Shown one piece after another: positions 42,831 to 55,168 of a stretch of DNA of 64,000 nucleotides. The stretch spans positions 1,693,100-1,757,099 of the forward strand of contig NC_065554.1 in NCBI RefSeq assembly GCF_022605725.1. The letters run 5' to 3'. Every line of letters begins with the position of its first letter. Within the stretch, counting starts at the first letter, position 1. The notes beneath the pieces were generated by a model, which saw only the letters and a list, made by a program, of their open reading frames with translations, was not told the DNA's origin and did not search any database. The translations under genes and the position numbers were made by a program. This stretch comes from Anthonomus grandis grandis. Lineage: Eukaryota; Arthropoda; Insecta; Coleoptera; Curculionidae.

Positions 42831-45727
42831 TAAAATATATATTTAGGTTATGCAAGATGACCCAAATGTACCTTTTTAAGTTTTGGACATAACCAGGGTT
42901 AAGAAAATAGAACAATTTATCCTTATAGCATTGTCCGATTTGATTCCAATTTAATTTTTGAAGTTGGTTTGATGTACTGTAAATTATTTATAAAATTCTT
43001 CTTATGAATTGTTTTTTAAAAAAATAATTATATCTCACTCTATACTTTTTTCTAATATTCGAATATAATTTAAATTTACTATTTCGCATATACAAGATAG
43101 CCAAATGATGTTTTTTACGGTTTAAACACAACCAGAGTTAAGAAAATATAATAACTAATAGCGTTGGCGATTGTTCCGATTTAATTTTAATTCAATTTTT
43201 AGATATAATTTGATTAACCCCTAATGATTTTTAAAAATATTTTGATGTATTGTGTTTAAAAAAAATAGTCATATCTCACTTAATTACGGTTATCTATTAT
43301 TCAAATTTATTTTAAAATTAATATTTAGGTTATGGAAGATGACCCAAATGTACCTTTTTAACTTTTGGACATAACCAGGGTTAAGAAAATAGAACAATTT
43401 ATCCTTATAGCATGGTCCGATTTGATTCCAATTTAATTTTTGAAGTTCATTTGATGTACTGTAAATTATATTTAAAATCTTCTTATGAATTATTTAAAAA
43501 AAAAATAATTATATCTCACTCTATTACTGTTATCTAATATTCGAATATAATTTAAATTTACTATTTCGCATATACAAGATAGCCAAATGATATTTTTTAC
43601 GGTTTGAACACAACCAGAGTTAAGAAAATATAATAACTAATAGCGTTGGCGAGTGTTTCGATTTAATTTTAATTCAATTTATAGATATAATTTGATTAAC
43701 ACTAAATGATTTTTAAAAATATTTTGATGTATTGTGTTTAAAAAAAATAGTCATATCTCATTCAATTACGGTTATCTATTATTCAAATTTATTTTAAAAT
43801 TAATATTTAAGTTATGCAAGATGACCCAAATGTACCTTTTTAAGTCTTGGACATAACCAGGGTTAAGAAAATAGAACAATTAATCCTTATAGCATTGTCC
43901 GATTTGATTCCAATTTAATTTTTGAAGTTCATTTGATGTACTGTAAATTATATTTAAAATTCTTCTTATGAATTATTTAAAAAAAAAATAATTATATCTC
44001 ACTCTATTACTGTTATCTAATATTCGAATATAATTTAAATTTACTATTTCGCATATACAAGATAGCCAAATGATATTTTTTACGGTTTGAACACAACCAG
44101 AGTTAAGAAAATATAATAACTAATAGCGTTGGCGATTGTTTCGATTTAATTTTAATTCAATTTATAGATATAATTTGATTAACCCTAAATGATTTTTAAA
44201 AATATTTTGATGTATTGTGTTTAAAAAAAATAGTCATATCTCATTCAATTACGGTTATCTATTATTCAAATTTATTTTAAAATTAATATTTAAGTTATGC
44301 AAGATGACCCAAATGTACCTTTTTAAGTCTTGGACATAACCAGGGTTAAGAAAATAGAACAATTTATCCTTATAGCATGGTCCGATTTGATTCCAATTTA
44401 ATTTTTGAAGTTCATTTGATGTACTGTAAATTATATTTAAAATTCTTCTTATGAATTATTTAAAAAAAAAATAATTATATCTCACTCTATTACTGTTATC
44501 TAATATTCGAATATAATTTAAATTTACTATTTCGCATATACAAGATAGCCAAATGATATTTTTTACGGTTTGAACACAACCAGAGTTAAGAAAATATAAT
44601 AACTAATAGCGTTGGCGATTGTTTCGATTTAATTTTAATTCAATTTATAGATATAATTTGATTAACACTAAATGATTTTTAAAAATATTTTGATGTATTG
44701 TGTTTAAAAAAAATAGTCATATCTCATTCAATTACGGTTATCTATTATTCAAATTTATTTTAAAATTAATATTTAAGTTATGCAAGATGACCCAAATGTA
44801 CCTTTTTAAGTCTTGGACATAACCAGGGTTAAGAAAATAGAACAATTTATCCTTATAGCATTGTCCGATTTGATTCCAATTTAATTTTTGAAGTTCATTT
44901 GATGTACCGTAAATTATTTTTAAAATTCTTCTTATGAATTATTTAAAAAAAAAAATAATTATATCTCACTCTATTAATGTTATCTAATATTCGAATATAA
45001 TTTAAATTTACGATTTCGCATATACAAGATAGTCAAATGATGTTTTTTACGGTTTGAACACAACCAGAGTTAAGAAAATATAATAACTAATAGCGTTGGC
45101 GATTGTTCCCATTTAATTTTAATTCAATTTTTATATATAATTTGATTAACCCGAAATGATTTTTAAAAATATTTTGATGTATTGTGCTTAAAAAAAATAG
45201 TCATATCTCACTCAATTACGGTTATCTATTATTCAAATTTATTTTAAAATTAATATTTAGGTTATGCAAGATGACCCAAATGTACCTTTTTAAGTTTTGG
45301 ACATAACCAGGGTTAAGAAAATAGAACAATTTATCCTTATAGCATTGTCCGATTTGATTCCAATTTAATTTTTGAAGTTCATTTGATGTACTGTAAATTA
45401 TATTTAAAATTCTTCTTACGAATTATTTAAAAAAAAAATAATTATATCTCACTCTATTACTGTTATCTAATATTCGAATATAATTTAAATTTACTATTTC
45501 GCATATACAAGATAGCCAAATGATATTTTTTACGGTTTGAACACAACCAGAGTTAAGAAAATATAATAACTAATAGCGTTGGCGATTGTTTCGATTTAAT
45601 TTTAATTCAATTTATAGATATAATTTGATTAACCCTAAATGATTTTTAAAAATATTTTGATGTATTGTGTTTAAAAAAAATAGTCATATCTCACTCAATT
45701 ACGGTTATCTATTATTCAAATTTATTT
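42831..45727 (+). repeat. 2,897-bp higher-order repeat, copy 1
   Basis: Six dimers, repeated at 45728 with offset 2897-2898. Markers are TAAAATATATATTTAGG at the start, TATACTTTTTTCTAATATTC at 43041, GTTTAAACAC, TTTTAACTTTTGG, three units with GATATTTTTTACGG, GATTGTTTCG and CTCATTCAATT, then CTATTAATG at 44971 and TGTGCTTAAA near 45184. Confidence 0.9.
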
Positions 45728-48298
45728 TAAAATATATATTTAGGTTATGCAAGATGACCCAAATGTACCTTTTTAAGTTTTGGACATAACCAGGGTTAAG
45801 AAAATAGAACAATTTATCCTTATAGCATTGTCCGATTTGATTCCAATTTAATTTTTGAAGTTCGTTTGATGTACTGTAAATTATTTATAAAATTCTTCTT
45901 ATGAATTGTTTTTTAAAAAAATAATTATATCTCACTCTATACTTTTTTCTAATATTCGAATATAATTTAAATTTACTATTTCGCATATACAAGATAGCCA
46001 AATGATGTTTTTTACGGTTTAAACACAACCAGAGTTAAGAAAATATAATAACTAATAGCGTTGGCGATTGTTCCGATTTAATTTTAATTCAATTTTTAGA
46101 TATAATTTGATTAACCCCAAATGATTTTTAAAAATATTTTGATGTATTGTGTTTAAAAAAAATAGTCATATCTCACTTAATTACGGTTATCTATTATTCA
46201 AATTTATTTTAAAATTAATATTTAGGTTATGCAAGATGACCCAAATGTACCTTTTTAACTTTTGGACATAACCAGGGTTAAGAAAATAGAACAATTTATC
46301 CTTATAGCATGGTCCGATTTGATTCCAATTTAATTTTTGAAGTTCATTTGATGTACTGTAAATTATATTTAAAATTCTTCTTATGAATTATTTAAAAAAA
46401 AAATAATTATATCTCACTCTATTACTGTTATCTAATATTCGAATATAATTTAAATTTACTATTTCGCATATACAAGATAGCCAAATGATATTTTTTACGG
46501 TTTGAACACAACCAGAGTTAAGAAAATATAATAACTAATAGCGTTGGCGATTGTTTCGATTTAATTTTAATTCAATTTATAGATATAATTTGATTAACAC
46601 TAAATGATTTTTAAAAATATTTTGATGTATTGTGTTTAAAAAAAATAGTCATATCTCATTCAATTACGGTTATCTATTATTCAAATTTATTTTAAAATTA
46701 ATATTTAAGTTATGCAAGATGACCCAAATGTACCTTTTTAAGTCTTGGACATAACCAGGGTTAAGAAAATAGAACAATTAATCCTTATAGCATTGTCCGA
46801 TTTGATTCCAATTTAATTTTTGAAGTTCATTTGATGTACTGTAAATTATATTTAAAATTCTTCTTATGAATTATTTAAAAAAAAAATAATTATATCTCAC
46901 TCTATTACTGTTATCTAATATTCGAATATAATTTAAATTTACTATTTCGCATATACAAGATAGCCAAATGATATTTTTTACGGTTTGAACACAACCAGAG
47001 TTAAGAAAATATAATAACTAATAGCGTTGGCGATTGTTTCGATTTAATTTTAATTCAATTTATAGATATAATTTGATTAACCCTAAATGATTTTTAAAAA
47101 TATTTTGATGTATTGTGTTTAAAAAAAATAGTCATATCTCATTCAATTACGGTTATCTATTATTCAAATTTATTTTAAAATTAATATTTAAGTTATGCAA
47201 GATGACCCAAATGTACCTTTTTAAGTCTTGGACATAACCAGGGTTAAGAAAATAGAACAATTTATCCTTATAGCATGGTCCGATTTGATTCCAATTTAAT
47301 TTTTGAAGTTCATTTGATGTACTGTAAATTATATTTAAAATTCTTCTTATGAATTATTTAAAAAAAAAAATAATTATATCTCACTCTATTACTGTTATCT
47401 AATATTCGAATATAATTTAAATTTACTATTTCGCATATACAAGATAGCCAAATGATATTTTTTACGGTTTGAACACAACCAGAGTTAAGAAAATATAATA
47501 ACTAATAGCGTTGGCGATTGTTTCGATTTAATTTTAATTCAATTTATAGATATAATTTGATTAACACTAAATGATTTTTAAAAATATTTTGATGTATTGT
47601 GTTTAAAAAAAATAGTCATATCTCATTCAATTACGGTTATCTATTATTCAAATTTATTTTAAAATTAATATTTAAGTTATGCAAGATGACCCAAATGTAC
47701 CTTTTTAAGTCTTGGACATAACCAGGGTTAAGAAAATAGAACAATTTATCCTTATAGCATTGTCCGATTTGATTCCAATTTAATTTTTGAAGTTCATTTG
47801 ATGTACCGTAAATTATTTTTAAAATTCTTCTTATGAATTATTTAAAAAAAAAATAATTATATCTCACTCTATTAATGTTATCTAATATTCGAATATAATT
47901 TAAATTTACGATTTCGCATATACAAGATAGTCAAATGATGTTTTTTACGGTTTGAACACAACCAGAGTTAAGAAAATATAATAACTAATAGCGTTGGCGA
48001 TTGTTCCCATTTAATTTTAATTCAATTTTTATATATAATTTGATTAACCCGAAATGATTTTTAAAAATATTTTGATGTATTGTGCTTAAAAAAAATAGTC
48101 ATATCTCACTCAATTACGGTTATCTATTATTCAAATTTATTTTAAAATTAATATTTAGGTTATGCAAGATGACCCAAATGTACCTTTTTAAGTTTTGGAC
48201 ATAACCAGGGTTAAGAAAATAGAACAATTTATCCTTATAGCATTGTCCGATTTGATTCCAATTTAATTTTTGAAGTTCATTTGATGTACTGTAAATTA
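45728..48298 (+). repeat. 2,897-bp higher-order repeat, copy 2
   Basis: Repeats the marker order of copy 1: TATACTTTTTTC at 45938, CTATTAATG at 47869, TGTGCTTAAA near 48082. It departs from copy 1 near 48299, where it has TTATTTTTAAAATTC instead of TTATATTTAAAATTC. Confidence 0.9.
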
Positions 48299-48649
48299 TT
48301 TTTAAAATTCTTCTTATGAATTATTTTTAAAAAAAATATATATATCTCACTCTATTACTGTTATCTAATATTCGAATATAATTTAAATTTACTATTTCGC
48401 ATATACAAGATAGTCAAATAATGTTTTTTACGGTTTGAACACAACCAGAGTTAAGAAAATGTAATAACTAATAGCGTTAACGATTGTTCCGATTTAATTT
48501 TCAGATATAATTTGATTAACCCTAAATGATTTTTAAAAATATTTTAATGTATTGTGTTTAAAAAAAATAGTCATATCTCACTTAATTACGATAATCTATT
48601 ATTCAAATTTATTTTAAAATTAATATTTAGGTTATGCAAGATGACCCAA

Positions 48650-49345
48650 ATGTACCTTTTTAAGTTTTGGACATACCCAGGGTTAAGAAAATAGAACAAT
48701 TTATCCTTATAGCATGGTCCGATTTGATTCCAATTTAATTTTTGAAGTTCATTTGATGTAATGTAAATTATATTTAAAATTCTTCTTATGAATTATTTTA
48801 AAAAAAAATATATATATCTCACTCTATTACTGTTATCTAATATTCGAATATAATTTAAATTTACTATTTCGCATATACAAGATAGCCAAATGATGTTTTT
48901 TACGGTTTGAACACAACCAGAGTTAAGAAAATATGATAACTAATAGCGTTGGCGATTGTTCCCATTTAATTTTAATTCAATTTTTAAATATGATTTGATT
49001 AACCCTAAATGATTTTTAAAAATATTTTAATGTATTGTGTTTAAAAAAAATAGTCATATCTCACTTAATTACGGTTATCTATTATTCAAATTTATTTTAA
49101 AATTAATATTTAGGTTATACAAAATGAGCCAAATGATCCTTTTTAAGTTTTGGACTAACCAGAGTTAAGAAAATAGAACAAATAATCATTATAGCATTGT
49201 CCGATTTGACTCCAATTTAATTTTTGAAGTTCATTTAATGTACTGTAAATTATTTTTAAAATTCTTCTTATGAATTGTTTTTTAAAAAAATAATTATATC
49301 TCACTCTATACTTTTTTCTAATATTCGAATATAATTCAAATTTAC
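48650..49345 (+). repeat. Satellite segment paralogous to the retroelement insertion site (empty site)
   Basis: Rare variants here recur on the two sides of the retroelement. ACATACCCAGGG and GATGTAATGTAAATT match the left flank (offset 5681). AAATATGATTTGATT, ACAAAATGA, GAACAAATAATC, GATTTGACTCC, CATTTAATGTACTG and ATAATTCAAATTT match the right flank (offset 9636-9637). The element boundary corresponds to 48816/48817, between ATATATA and TCTCACTC. This copy has no insertion and shows the site before insertion. Confidence 0.9.
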
Positions 49346-49630
49346 TATTTCGCATATACAAGATAGCCAAATGATGTTTTTAACGGTTTGAACACAACCA
49401 GAGTTAAGAAAATATAATAACTAATAGCGTTGGCGATTGTTCCGATTTAATTTTAATTCAATTTTTAGATATAATTTGATTAACCCTAAATGATTTTTAA
49501 AAATATTTTAATGTATTGTGTTTAGAAAAAATAGTCATATCTCACTTAATTACGGTTATCTATTATTCAAATTTATTTTAAAATTAATATTAGGGTTATA
49601 CAAGATGACCAAATGATCCTTTTTAAGTTT

Positions 49631-49642
49631 TGGACTAAATTA
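49631..49642 (+). other. Deletion junction inside monomer B
   Basis: TTTTGGACTA is joined to AATTATTTTTAAAATTC, removing roughly the central 100 bp of B (normally GGACTAACCAGAG through TACTGTAAATT). TAA at both breakpoints gives short homology. The next units belong to copy 3 of the 2,897-bp repeat. Confidence 0.82.
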
Positions 49643-52430
49643 TTTTTAAAATTCTTCTTATGAATTGTTTTTTAAAAAAATAATTATATCTCACTCTATA
49701 CTTTTATCTAATATTCGAATATAATTTAAATTTACTATTTCGCATATACAAGATAGCCAAATAATGTTTTTTACGGTTTAAACACAACCAGAGTTAAGTA
49801 AATATAATAACTAATAGCGTTGGCGATTGTTCCGATTTAATTTTAATTCAATTTTTAGATATAATTTGATTAACCCCAAATGATTTTTAAAAATATTTTG
49901 ATGTATTGTGTTTAAAAAAAATAGTCATATCTCACTTAATTACGGTTATCTATTATTCAAATTTATTTTAAAATTAATATTTAGGTTATGCAATATGACC
50001 CAAATGTACCTTTTTAACTTTTGGACATAACCAGGGTTAAGAAAATAGAACAATTTATCCTTATAGCATGGTCCGATTTGATTCCAATTTAATTTTTGAA
50101 GTTCATTTGATGTACTGTAAATTATATTTAAAATTCTTCTTATGAATTATTTAAAAAAAAAATAATTATATCTCACTCTATTACTGTTATCTAATATTCG
50201 AATATAATTTAAATTTACTATTTCGCATATACAAGATAGCCAAATGATATTTTTTACGGTTTGAACACAACCAGAGTTAAGAAAATATAATAACTAATAG
50301 CGTTGGCGATTGTTTCGATTTAATTTTAATTCAATTTATAGATATAATTTGATTAACACTAAATGATTTTTAAAAATATTTTGATGTATTGTCTTTAAAA
50401 AAAATAGTCATATCTCATTCAATTACGGTTATCTATTATTCAAATTTATTTTAAAATTAATATTTAAGTTATGCAAGATGACCCAAATGTACCTTTTTAA
50501 GTCTTGGACATAACCAGGGTTAAGAAAATAGAACAATTTATCCTTATAGCATTGTCCGATTTGATTCCAATTTAATTTTTGAAGTTCATTTGATGTACTG
50601 TAAATTATATTTAAAATTCTTCTTATGAATTATTTAAAAAAAAATAATTATATCTCACTCTATTACTGTTATCTAATATTCGAATATAATTTAAATTTAC
50701 TATTTCGCATATACAAGATAGCCAAATGATATTTTTTACGGTTTGAATACAACCAGAGTTAAGAAAATATAATAACTAATAGCGTTGGCGATTGTTTCGA
50801 TTTAATTTTAATTCAATTTATAGATATAATTTGATTAACCCTAAATGATTTTTAAAAATATTTTGATGTATTGTGTTTAAAAAAAATAGTCATATCTCAT
50901 TCAATTACGGTTATCTATTATTCAAATTTATTTTAAAATTAATATTTAAGTTATGCAAGATGACCCAAATGTACCTTTTTAAGTCTTGGACATAACCAGG
51001 GTTAAGAAAATAGAACAATTTATCCTTATAGCATTGTCCGATTTGATTCCAATTTAATTTTTGAAGTTCATTTGATGTACCGTAAATTATTTTTAAAATT
51101 CTTCTTATGAATTATTAAAAAAAAAAAATAATTATATCTCACTCTATTACTGTTATCTAATATTCGAATATAATTTAAATTTACTATTTCGCATATACAA
51201 GATAGCCAAATGATATTTTTTACGGTTTGAACACAACCAGAGTTAAGAAAATATAATAACTAATAGCGTTGGCGATTGTTTCGATTTAATTTTAATTCAA
51301 TTTATAGATATAATTTGATTAACACTAAATGATTTTTAAAAATATTTTGATGTATTGTGTTTAAAAAAAATAGTCATATCTCATTCAATTACGGTTATCT
51401 ATTATTCAAATTTATTTTAAAATTAATATTTAAGTTATGCAAGATGACCCAAATGTACCTTTTTAAGTCTTGGACATAACCAGGGTTAAGAAAATAGAAC
51501 AATTTATCCTTATAGCATTGTCCGATTTGATTCCAATTTAATTTTTGAAGTTCATTTGATGTACCGTAAATTATTTTTAAAATTCTTCTTATGAATTATT
51601 TAAAAAAAAAAATAATTATATCTCACTCTATTAATGTTATCTAATATTCGAATATAATTTAAATTTACGATTTCGCATATACAAGATAGTCAAATGATGT
51701 TTTTTACGGTTTGAACACAACCAGAGTTAAGAAAATATAATAACTAATAGCGTTGGCGATTGTTCCCATTTAATTTTAATTCAATTTTTATATATAATTT
51801 GATTAACCCTAAATGATTTTTAAAAATATTTTGATGTATTGTGTTTAAAAAAAATAGTCATATCTCACTCAATTACGGTTATCTATTATTCAAATTTATT
51901 TTAAAATTAATATTTAGGTTATGCAAGATGACCCAAATGTACCTTTTTAAGTTTTGGACATAACCAGGGTTAAGAAAATAGAACAATTTATCCTTATAGC
52001 ATTGTCCGATTTGATTCCAATTTAATTTTTGAAGTTCATTTAATGTACTGTAAATTATTTTTAAAATTCTTCTTATGAATTATTTTTAAAAAAAATATAT
52101 ATATCTCACTCTATTACTGTTATCTAATATTCGAATATAATTTAAATTTACTATTTCGCATATACAAGATAGCCAAATGATGTTTTTTACGGTTTGAACA
52201 CAACCAGAGTTAAGAAAATGTAATAACTAATAGCGTTAACGATTGTTCCGATTTAATTTTCAGATATAATTTGATTAACCCTAAATGATTTTTAAAAATA
52301 TTTTAATGTATTGTGTTTAAAAAAAATAGTCATATCTCACTTAATTACGATAATCTATTATTCAAATTTATTTTAAAATTAATATTTAGGTTATGCAAGA
52401 TGACCCAAATGTACCTTTTTAAGTTTTGGA
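49640..52430 (+). repeat. 2,897-bp higher-order repeat, copy 3 (approximate limits)
   Basis: Corresponds to copy 2 at an offset of about 3759: TATACTTTT at 49697, GTTTAAACAC, TTTTAACTTTTGG, units with GATATTTTTTACGG and GATTGTTTCG, and CTATTAATG at 51628. The offset is larger than 2897 because about 860 bp of other units lie between copies 2 and 3. The match continues into GTAATAAC, GTTAACG and ACGATAATC near 52350. Confidence 0.83.
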
Positions 52431-53677
52431 CATAACCAGGGTTAAGAAAATAGAACAATTTATCCTTATAGCATTGTTCGATTTGATTCCAATTTAATTT
52501 TTGAAGTTCATTTGATGTACCGTAAATTATTTTTAAAATTCTTCTTATGAATTATTTAAAAAAAAAATAATTATATCTCACTCTATTACTGTTATCTAAT
52601 ATTCGAATATAATTTAAATTTACGATTTCGCATATACAAGATAGTCAAATGATGTTTTTTACGGTTTGAACACAACCAGAGTTAAGAAAATATAATAACT
52701 AATAGCGTTGGCGATTGTTCCCATTTAATTTTAATTCAATTTTTATATATAATTTGATTAACCCTAAATGATTTTTAAAAATATTTTGATGTATTGTGTT
52801 TAAAAAAAATAGTCATATCTCACTCAATTACGGTTATCTATTATTCAAATTTATTTTAAAATTAATATTTAGGTTATGCAAGATGACCCAAATGTACCTT
52901 TTTAAGTTTTGGACATAACCAGGGTTAAGAAAATAGAACAATTTATCCTTATAGCATTGTCCGATTTGATTCCAATTTAATTTTTGAAGTTCATTTAATG
53001 TACTGTAAATTATTTTTAAAATTCTTCTTATGAATTATTTTTAAAAAAAATATATATATCTCACTCTATTACTGTTATCTAATATTCGAATATAATTTAA
53101 ATTTACTATTTCGCATATACAAGATAGCCAAATGATGTTTTTTACGGTTTGAACACAACCAGAGTTAAGAAAATGTAATAACTAATAGCGTTAACGATTG
53201 TTCCGATTTAATTTTCAGATATAATTTGATTAACCCTAAATGATTTTTAAAAATATTTTAATGTATTGTGTTTAAAAAAAATAGTCATATCTCACTTAAT
53301 TACGATAATCTATTATTCAAATTTATTTTAAAATTAATATTTAGGTTATGCAAGATGACCCAAATGTACCTTTTTAAGTTTTGGACATAACCAGGGTTAA
53401 GAAAATAGAACAATTTATCCTTATAGCATTGTTCGATTTGATTCCAATTTAATTTTTGAAGTTCATTTGATGTACCGTAAATTATTTTTAAAATTCTTCT
53501 TATGAATTATTTAAAAAAAAAATAATTATATCTCACTCTATTACTGTTATCTAATATTCGAATATAATTTAAATTTACGATTTCGCATATACAAGATAGT
53601 CAAATGATGTTTTTTACGGTTTGAACACAACCAGAGTTAAGAAAATATAATAACTAATAGCGTTGGCGATTGTTCCG
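51634..53677 (+). repeat. 955-bp tandem duplication (two dimers)
   Basis: Period 955 bp: TTTTATATATAATTTG near 51785 and 52740, CATTTAATGTACTG near 52037 and 52992, GCATTGTTCG at 52471 and 53426, ACGATAATC in both. It starts after the ATTAATG/ATTACTG difference and ends at the TTCCCATTT/TTCCGATTT difference. Confidence 0.9.
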
Positions 53678-54497
53678 ATTTAATTTTAATTCAATTTTTA
53701 GATATAATTTGATTAACCCCAAATGATTTTTAAAAATATTTTGATGTTTTGTGTTTAAAAAAAATAGTCATATCTCACTCAATTACGGTTATCTATTATT
53801 CAAATTTATTTTAAAATTAATATTTAGGTTATGCAAGATGACCCAAATGTACCTTTTTAAGTCTTGGACATAACCAGGGATAAGAAAATAGAACAATTTA
53901 TCCTTATAGCATGGTCCGATTTGATTCCAATTTAATTTTTGAAGTTCATTTGATGTACCGTAAATTATTTTTAAAATTCTTCTTATGAATTATTTAAAAA
54001 AAAAATAATTATATCTCACTCTATTACTGTTATTTAATATTCGAATATAATTTAAATTTACGATTTCGCATATACAAGATAGTCAAATGATGTTTTTTAC
54101 GGTTTGAACACAACCAGAGTTAAGAAAATATGATAACTAATAGCGTTGGCGATTGTTCCCATTTAATTTTAATTCAATTTTTAAATATAATTTGATTAAC
54201 CCTAAATGATTTTTAAAAATATTTTGATGTATTGTGTTTAAAAAAAAATAGTCATATCTCACTCAATTACGGTTATCTATTATTCAAATTTATTTTAAAA
54301 TTAATATTTAAGTTATGCAAGATGACCCAAATGTACCTTTTTAAGTTTTGGACATACCCAGGGTTAAGAAAATAGAACAATTTATCCTTATAGCATGGTC
54401 CGATTTGATTCCAATTTAATTTTTGAAGTTCATTTGATGTAATGTAAATTATATTTAAAATTCTTCTTATGAATTATTTTTTAAAAAAATATATATA

Positions 54498-54740
54498 AGT
54501 TTTGAAATGAATAAAAGAATGTTTCCTTTTTTTCAATAAAAAATTTAATATGTTAAAAATATAAAAACTGTTTTAAAAAAATATGAATACAAAATTGAGT
54601 CGATCTTGCGACTTAGGCGGTACAGTCAAATCTGATTATTTAAAAGTTCACACACAAGCACAAAAACGTTTTTCTTATAGTTCTTCATCAGCTAAAATTT
54701 GGGAACGGTCGAATGGATGAACCAGTGGCGTAACGTAACA
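54498..54740 (-). repeat. 3' LTR (243 bp)
   Basis: Identical by eye to 58197-58439 (offset 3699). On the minus strand it begins TGTTACGTTACGCC, directly after the purine tract, and ends CATTTCAAAACT. It contains TATAAG (54679-54674) and an ATTAAA (54549-54544) that could serve as a weak polyadenylation signal. It abuts satellite ending in ATATATA at 54497. Confidence 0.93.
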
Positions 54741-54964
54741 CCTCCCCTCTGAAGAAGACGACCATGGGGATGGTCCATTGGTCATAGAGTGTGCAATCTG
54801 CATGGCATCTCTTTTATACTCGATACTTGATGTCGTTATGTCATCATGTGGACGGGTTCCATACAGATCAGCAGCCAAGTCCATGCAATAAAACAAAATA
54901 CTTGCATAAGTAAAGGCCAAGTCATTTTTAAATGAAGAGTTTGCATTTCTCTTTGCGAGCCAAA
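54675..54964 (-). CDS. GC-richer open frame with splice acceptor, possible captured exon or spliced third ORF
   Basis: I do not recognise this protein. The frame is open from about 54977 to the stop at 54675. The minus strand has CTTGCAG just before 54964, a good 3' splice site, so the exon would begin there. Its GC content is clearly above that of the adjacent pol and satellite. Residues read include FTYASILFYCMDLAADLYG and TRPHDDITTSSIEYKRDAMQ. There is no hydrophobic anchor, zinc finger or gag/pol motif. The last 25 or so codons cross the purine tract and run into the 3' LTR, so that tail is element-derived. No good ATG begins the frame; an internal ATG gives MDLAADLYG. It could be a captured host exon, or the end of an ORF spliced from the leader donor near 57821. 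It could also be a chance frame, though the sequence composition argues against that. Confidence 0.45.
54741..54750 (-). promoter_or_regulatory. Polypurine tract for plus-strand priming
   Basis: The minus strand reads AGAGGGGAGG immediately before TGTTACG, the start of the 3' LTR. A purine run at exactly this place is the standard second-strand primer of LTR retroelements and fixes the LTR limit at 54740. Confidence 0.88.
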
Positions 54965-55168
54965 CTGCAAGATTTTATTTTTAATTATTTTTTTTTATTT
55001 AATAAACTCACAAAAAAAAAATCAAACTCAATTTAACTTGTAAGTTGTAACATCAAATTAATTAATCCAGACAAACAGAAACAAAAAATAAAAAATGTTT
55101 AACAATAATGTCGACATTGGGGAGATATTTTATTAATTTATTGCATGTTTATTAAAAAAAATTAATTA
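54965..55168 (-). other. AT-rich non-coding spacer after integrase
   Basis: About 200 bp between the integrase stop and the putative splice acceptor. It is A/T-rich with stops in all minus-strand frames. A GTGAGT at 55011-55006 could pair with the acceptor at 54965 as a 47-nt intron, but it follows a T-run rather than AG, so this is weak. No env-like reading frame is visible. Confidence 0.6.

Larger units (their letters stand above)
1..54497. repeat. AT-rich dimeric satellite array, left arm
   Basis: Uninterrupted head-to-tail array of a dimer of about 482 bp (about 113 units), present from the first base. Each dimer has monomer A, containing TATTCGAATATAAT and AGCGTTGGCGATTG, then monomer B, containing GGTTATGCAAGATGACCC and CCGATTTGATTCCAATTT. 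Both monomers begin with TATCTCACTC and end in an A-rich run. All units point the same way. GC of the consensus is about 22-23% by hand count. Short open frames of 60-90 codons appear at the same phase of many units and are translations of the repeat, not genes. Nothing else (tRNA, rRNA, other transposon) is visible here. The location (pericentromeric, heterochromatic or other) cannot be told from sequence alone. Confidence 0.97.

Noticed and set aside
54965..55011. 47-nt intron from GTGAGT at 55011 to the acceptor at 54965
   Set aside because: The donor follows a T-run rather than AG and the upstream sequence is not open, so only the acceptor is retained as a candidate.
54965..55168. An env gene after integrase
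   Set aside because: Only about 200 AT-rich bases with stops, no signal peptide or membrane anchor. The open frame further on does not look like env.
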